A DNA stretch of 23,646 nt from contig CAYVSP010000014.1 of assembly GCA_964453655.1 (NCBI GenBank), forward strand, positions 1 through 23,646, written 5' to 3'. A program made the translations under genes and the position numbers. Shown here piece after piece: positions 21,620 through 23,646 of this stretch. Positions within the stretch are counted from its first letter, which is position 1, and each line of letters starts with the position of its first letter. This stretch comes from CAYVSP01 sp964453655 (GTDB taxonomy: Bacteria; Patescibacteriota; Saccharimonadia; Saccharimonadales; CAYVSP01). Under the pieces are notes generated by a model. It saw only the letters and a program-made list of their open reading frames with translations. It was not told the DNA's origin and did not search any database.

Positions 21620-22651
21620 CTACTCGTCCAGTGCCACTTTAAGCTTTTCCACTAAGTCAACAGGTGTCGGATTGACACTATTTAGAATTGCCAGATAGAT
21701 GCTTACAAAATCGCCAAACATGCTGGTCCAAAATAATTGCTGCGCAACATTTTCGCCTATAGGTTTTATTACTAGAGGCTTGGGGCGCAAGCCAGATAGT
21801 AACTTCTCTGTTACGATAAAGCGTTTCTGTACCCGTTGATGCTCAAGGTTAGAACGAATTTCTATAATTGCGAACGGCTTTTGCAAAGGATGACCCGACC
21901 AGCCGGTAAATTCATTATGGTTAAGTTCAGGGTATTGGTTATGCCATGCCAGATTTTTTGAATTCTCCGTCATACAAATCTTCAATTTATGGGCCGCCGG
22001 AGCTATCAAGGGACCGCTGTAAACAATCACTGTCTTTCCCATAAGTTCCTGCGCTAGCTGCTTTGCGGGGTTTTGAGAGGTTAGAGTCGTAGGTTGCCAA
22101 CTGGTGATTTGGCTTTTAAGCCATTCAGCCATTTTTTTTAAATATAGCAAGCTATCCTTCTCAATAATTCCCAATGGCTCAAACAAGTTGAGCATAGCGG
22201 CTATAAAATAAAAGGAGGACATCCTTGGCTGTCCTCCAGTTGGTAACAAATATAGCGGCAAGTTTTTGGCTTTAGATATTGCGGCAAGTTGGCCGCCGGA
22301 AGCCATTATGACAATTTGAGCTTTCTTACCTTCAGCTTCGTGTAAAGCAGAAATTACTTCTTCGGTATTACCAGAGTAACTCGAAGCTATAAAAAGTGTG
22401 TTTTCGTTCACGTATGAAGGCACACTGTAGGTACGATTAATCTCAAGTGGCAGCGAAAGACCAGGCCACGACTGCAAGTATTCAATCGGCCACCCTGACC
22501 CCCCCATTCCTGCCAGCACAATATTTCTGACTTCTGCTGTCGGGCTAAATGTTACGTCAAAATCGTATTTTAACTGTTGCCACTGTGCAGCAATCACGCC
22601 TAATGCGTCCTGCGGATCACGCTGTTTTATTATGCTTAAATCGTCTAACAC
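21620..22651 (-). CDS. bifunctional phosphoglucose/phosphomannose isomerase
   Basis: A SIS-domain sugar-phosphate isomerase that interconverts glucose 6-phosphate or mannose 6-phosphate with fructose 6-phosphate, linking glycolysis to surface-sugar synthesis. The first SIS domain has NIVLAGMGGSGWP and FIASSYSGNTEEVISALHEA, where the SGNTEE loop binds phosphate. The C-terminal PGI/PMI domain holds HNEFTGW and HQRVQKRF. The frame reaches an ATG at 22702 (360 residues). I prefer the GTG at 22651, giving 343 residues starting at the usual LDDLSII; a GGAGGA lies three bases upstream. It heads the isomerase, DinB-like, PIG-L run. Confidence 0.92.
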   Translation of the reverse strand: MLDDLSIIKQRDPQDALGVIAAQWQQLKYDFDVTFSPTAEVRNIVLAGMGGSGWPIEYLQSWPGLSLPLEINRTYSVPSYVNENTLFIASSYSGNTEEVISALHEAEGKKAQIVIMASGGQLAAISKAKNLPLYLLPTGGQPRMSSFYFIAAMLNLFEPLGIIEKDSLLYLKKMAEWLKSQITSWQPTTLTSQNPAKQLAQELMGKTVIVYSGPLIAPAAHKLKICMTENSKNLAWHNQYPELNHNEFTGWSGHPLQKPFAIIEIRSNLEHQRVQKRFIVTEKLLSGLRPKPLVIKPIGENVAQQLFWTSMFGDFVSIYLAILNSVNPTPVDLVEKLKVALDE

Positions 22652-22750
22652 CTGTCCTCCATGACGCTTTTGTTTATCTATAGGTTTTGATACTATTACC
22701 ATTGTAAAAGTGCGTCGGCTAAATTGCTAATTTGTTAAACGGAGTATGGG

Positions 22751-23206
22751 ATGTTCGGCCACGATGACGATCAAAATCAGACAGACGACCAAAACCCGAC
22801 TGATGATAATCAGACGGATGATACCAATGACGCGAATACCCCGGTGCCAGCTTTTGGCGCTCCAGCCATAAATGACGCAGGTAGTTATGAAGAAACACCG
22901 GCTCCTGCCTCTGATCCAGGTACAGCAACTTCGTCCCCGCAAGATGATAATTTGCTTGATATCAAACGACAGGCCTTGCAACAGCTTTCGCCACTGCTTG
23001 GCCATCTAAACCAGACACCGGAAGAGAAATTCAAAACAACCATGATGATGATCCAGGCGGCTGATAATAAAGAATTGGTCAAAACGGCTTATGAAGCAGC
23101 CGAACAGATTAACGATGAGAAATCTAAGGCGCAGGCCTTATTGGATGTTATCAACGAAATTAATTACTTTATCCAGCCGCCCAAAGATAACGAAAGCGCA
23201 GATTAA
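22751..23206 (+). CDS. acidic hypothetical protein with disordered N-terminus
   Basis: A 151-residue protein without membrane segments. The first 70 residues are low complexity, rich in Asp, Asn, Gln, Thr and Pro, with repeats of the type TDDQN/TDDN, and are probably disordered. The C-terminal 80 residues form a compact helical domain, from DNLLDIKRQALQQLSPLLGHL to ALLDVINEINYF. I recall similar conserved hypothetical proteins in Saccharibacteria, but no function is known. The ATG at 22751 has a GGAG six bases upstream. Its stop shares TTAA with the stop of the convergent surface-protein gene. Confidence 0.75.
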   Translation: MFGHDDDQNQTDDQNPTDDNQTDDTNDANTPVPAFGAPAINDAGSYEETPAPASDPGTATSSPQDDNLLDIKRQALQQLSPLLGHLNQTPEEKFKTTMMMIQAADNKELVKTAYEAAEQINDEKSKAQALLDVINEINYFIQPPKDNESAD

Positions 23207-23646
23207 GAACGCCCTAGTTTACCCCGCAGTCTGAGCTCATAAACGCCAAAGCCCAGGGCTGATGCAATGATGAATGCTGCCATAGTATCGCCAGGTCCGG
23301 TATTGGGTGTTGCGCTGTTATTTGGTGCTGGAGTTGTACCACTAGACGTAGTAGGTTTAGGTGGATTATTAGAAGAAGCAGGTGGTGTAGAGTTTGAACT
23401 GGAAGATGCCGAACCTGAAGAGGAGCCGCTACCGGAGCTTTCGGTATTGGAAGAGCTCGTCTGAGGATTTTGGGTTGTGGTCGGTTGATTCTTATGCGCA
23501 ACCTTGTGGTACACCCAACGCCCGCCAAAAAAGAGTCCAAGTACTACAATGACTGTACCGGCCAGAGTCACAACTGCCAGTATCCACGCCAAGCCTATAC
23601 GCTCGCGTTTTTCGGCCTGGTAATACTTCTCTGCTTCTTTGGAGAC
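23203..23646 (-). CDS. surface protein with sortase-type C-terminal signal (5' end outside the window)
   Basis: The frame is open to the window edge, so the start is not visible; the TTG at 23592 is not a credible start because the coding frame continues 18 codons upstream (VSKEAEKYYQAEKRERIG). The visible part has a charged stretch, a membrane helix (LAWILAVVTLAGTVIVVLGLFFGG), a long Ser/Thr/Pro/Asn-rich spacer, then TPNTGPGD, a hydrophobic helix (AAFIIASALGFGVYEL) and a basic tail (RLRGKLGRS). This is the layout of a sortase substrate, with TPNTG as a variant of LPxTG. The protein would be anchored to the cell surface. No enzymatic domain is seen. Confidence 0.8.
   Translation of the reverse strand, partial: VSKEAEKYYQAEKRERIGLAWILAVVTLAGTVIVVLGLFFGGRWVYHKVAHKNQPTTTQNPQTSSSNTESSGSGSSSGSASSSSNSTPPASSNNPPKPTTSSGTTPAPNNSATPNTGPGDTMAAFIIASALGFGVYELRLRGKLGRS

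Overview
The window looks like chromosomal DNA from a small-genome bacterium of the Candidate Phyla Radiation (Patescibacteria), most likely a Saccharibacteria (TM7) member. This is inferred from gene content and protein style; there is no rRNA marker. TGA is clearly used as a stop (ends of the NUDIX, PHP and GNAT genes), which argues against the recoded Absconditabacteria/Gracilibacteria. Genes are tightly packed, with 1-4 nt overlaps and almost no spacer DNA. No phage, transposase, CRISPR array, tRNA or rRNA is visible.

Layout. 1-3787 (minus): a polA operon with a histidine phosphatase, a NUDIX hydrolase and the start of one more gene. 3850-5891 (minus): a lipoprotein, an unknown protein and a P-loop kinase-like protein. 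5965-7152 (plus): a membrane-anchored HELGH protein. 7155-10181 (minus): the dnaG-rpoD operon; rpoD is interrupted by a 100-N scaffold gap flanked by an exact 55-bp duplication, so it is almost certainly an intact 371-residue gene. 10267-11268 (plus): a membrane protein and a two-helix K+ channel. 11269-11717: 449 bp without a gene, packed with long inverted repeats. 11718-18445 (minus): YjbR-like protein, unknown protein, oligoribonuclease, MsrB, small membrane protein, MscL, glutamate dehydrogenase, ArgS, a GNAT acetyltransferase with a regulatory leader, and a DUF1361 protein. 18494-20317 (plus): a PgsA-like, PHP, CarS-like phospholipid operon. 20314-22651 (minus): phosphoglucose/phosphomannose isomerase, a DinB/TIGR03086 protein and a PIG-L deacetylase. 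22751-23206 (plus): an acidic protein. 23203-23646 (minus): a sortase-type surface protein cut by the window edge.

The most interesting element is the leader of the GNAT gene (17591-17765). A TTGACA/TATGGT promoter places a leaderless 24-codon ORF, ending in Cys-Pro-Cys-Ser-Cys, in front of four segments that can form mutually exclusive hairpins, including an intrinsic terminator before the GNAT Shine-Dalgarno sequence. This is the layout of a translation-coupled attenuator. A second pattern runs through the window: most first genes of transcription units have a -10 box 6-7 nt before the start codon and no Shine-Dalgarno sequence (leaderless mRNAs), while many internal genes have GGAGG-like sites. 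Other points of note are a DnaG primase that has lost all four zinc ligands, a PolA with no recognisable proofreading site, and convergent genes that share palindromic stop codons.
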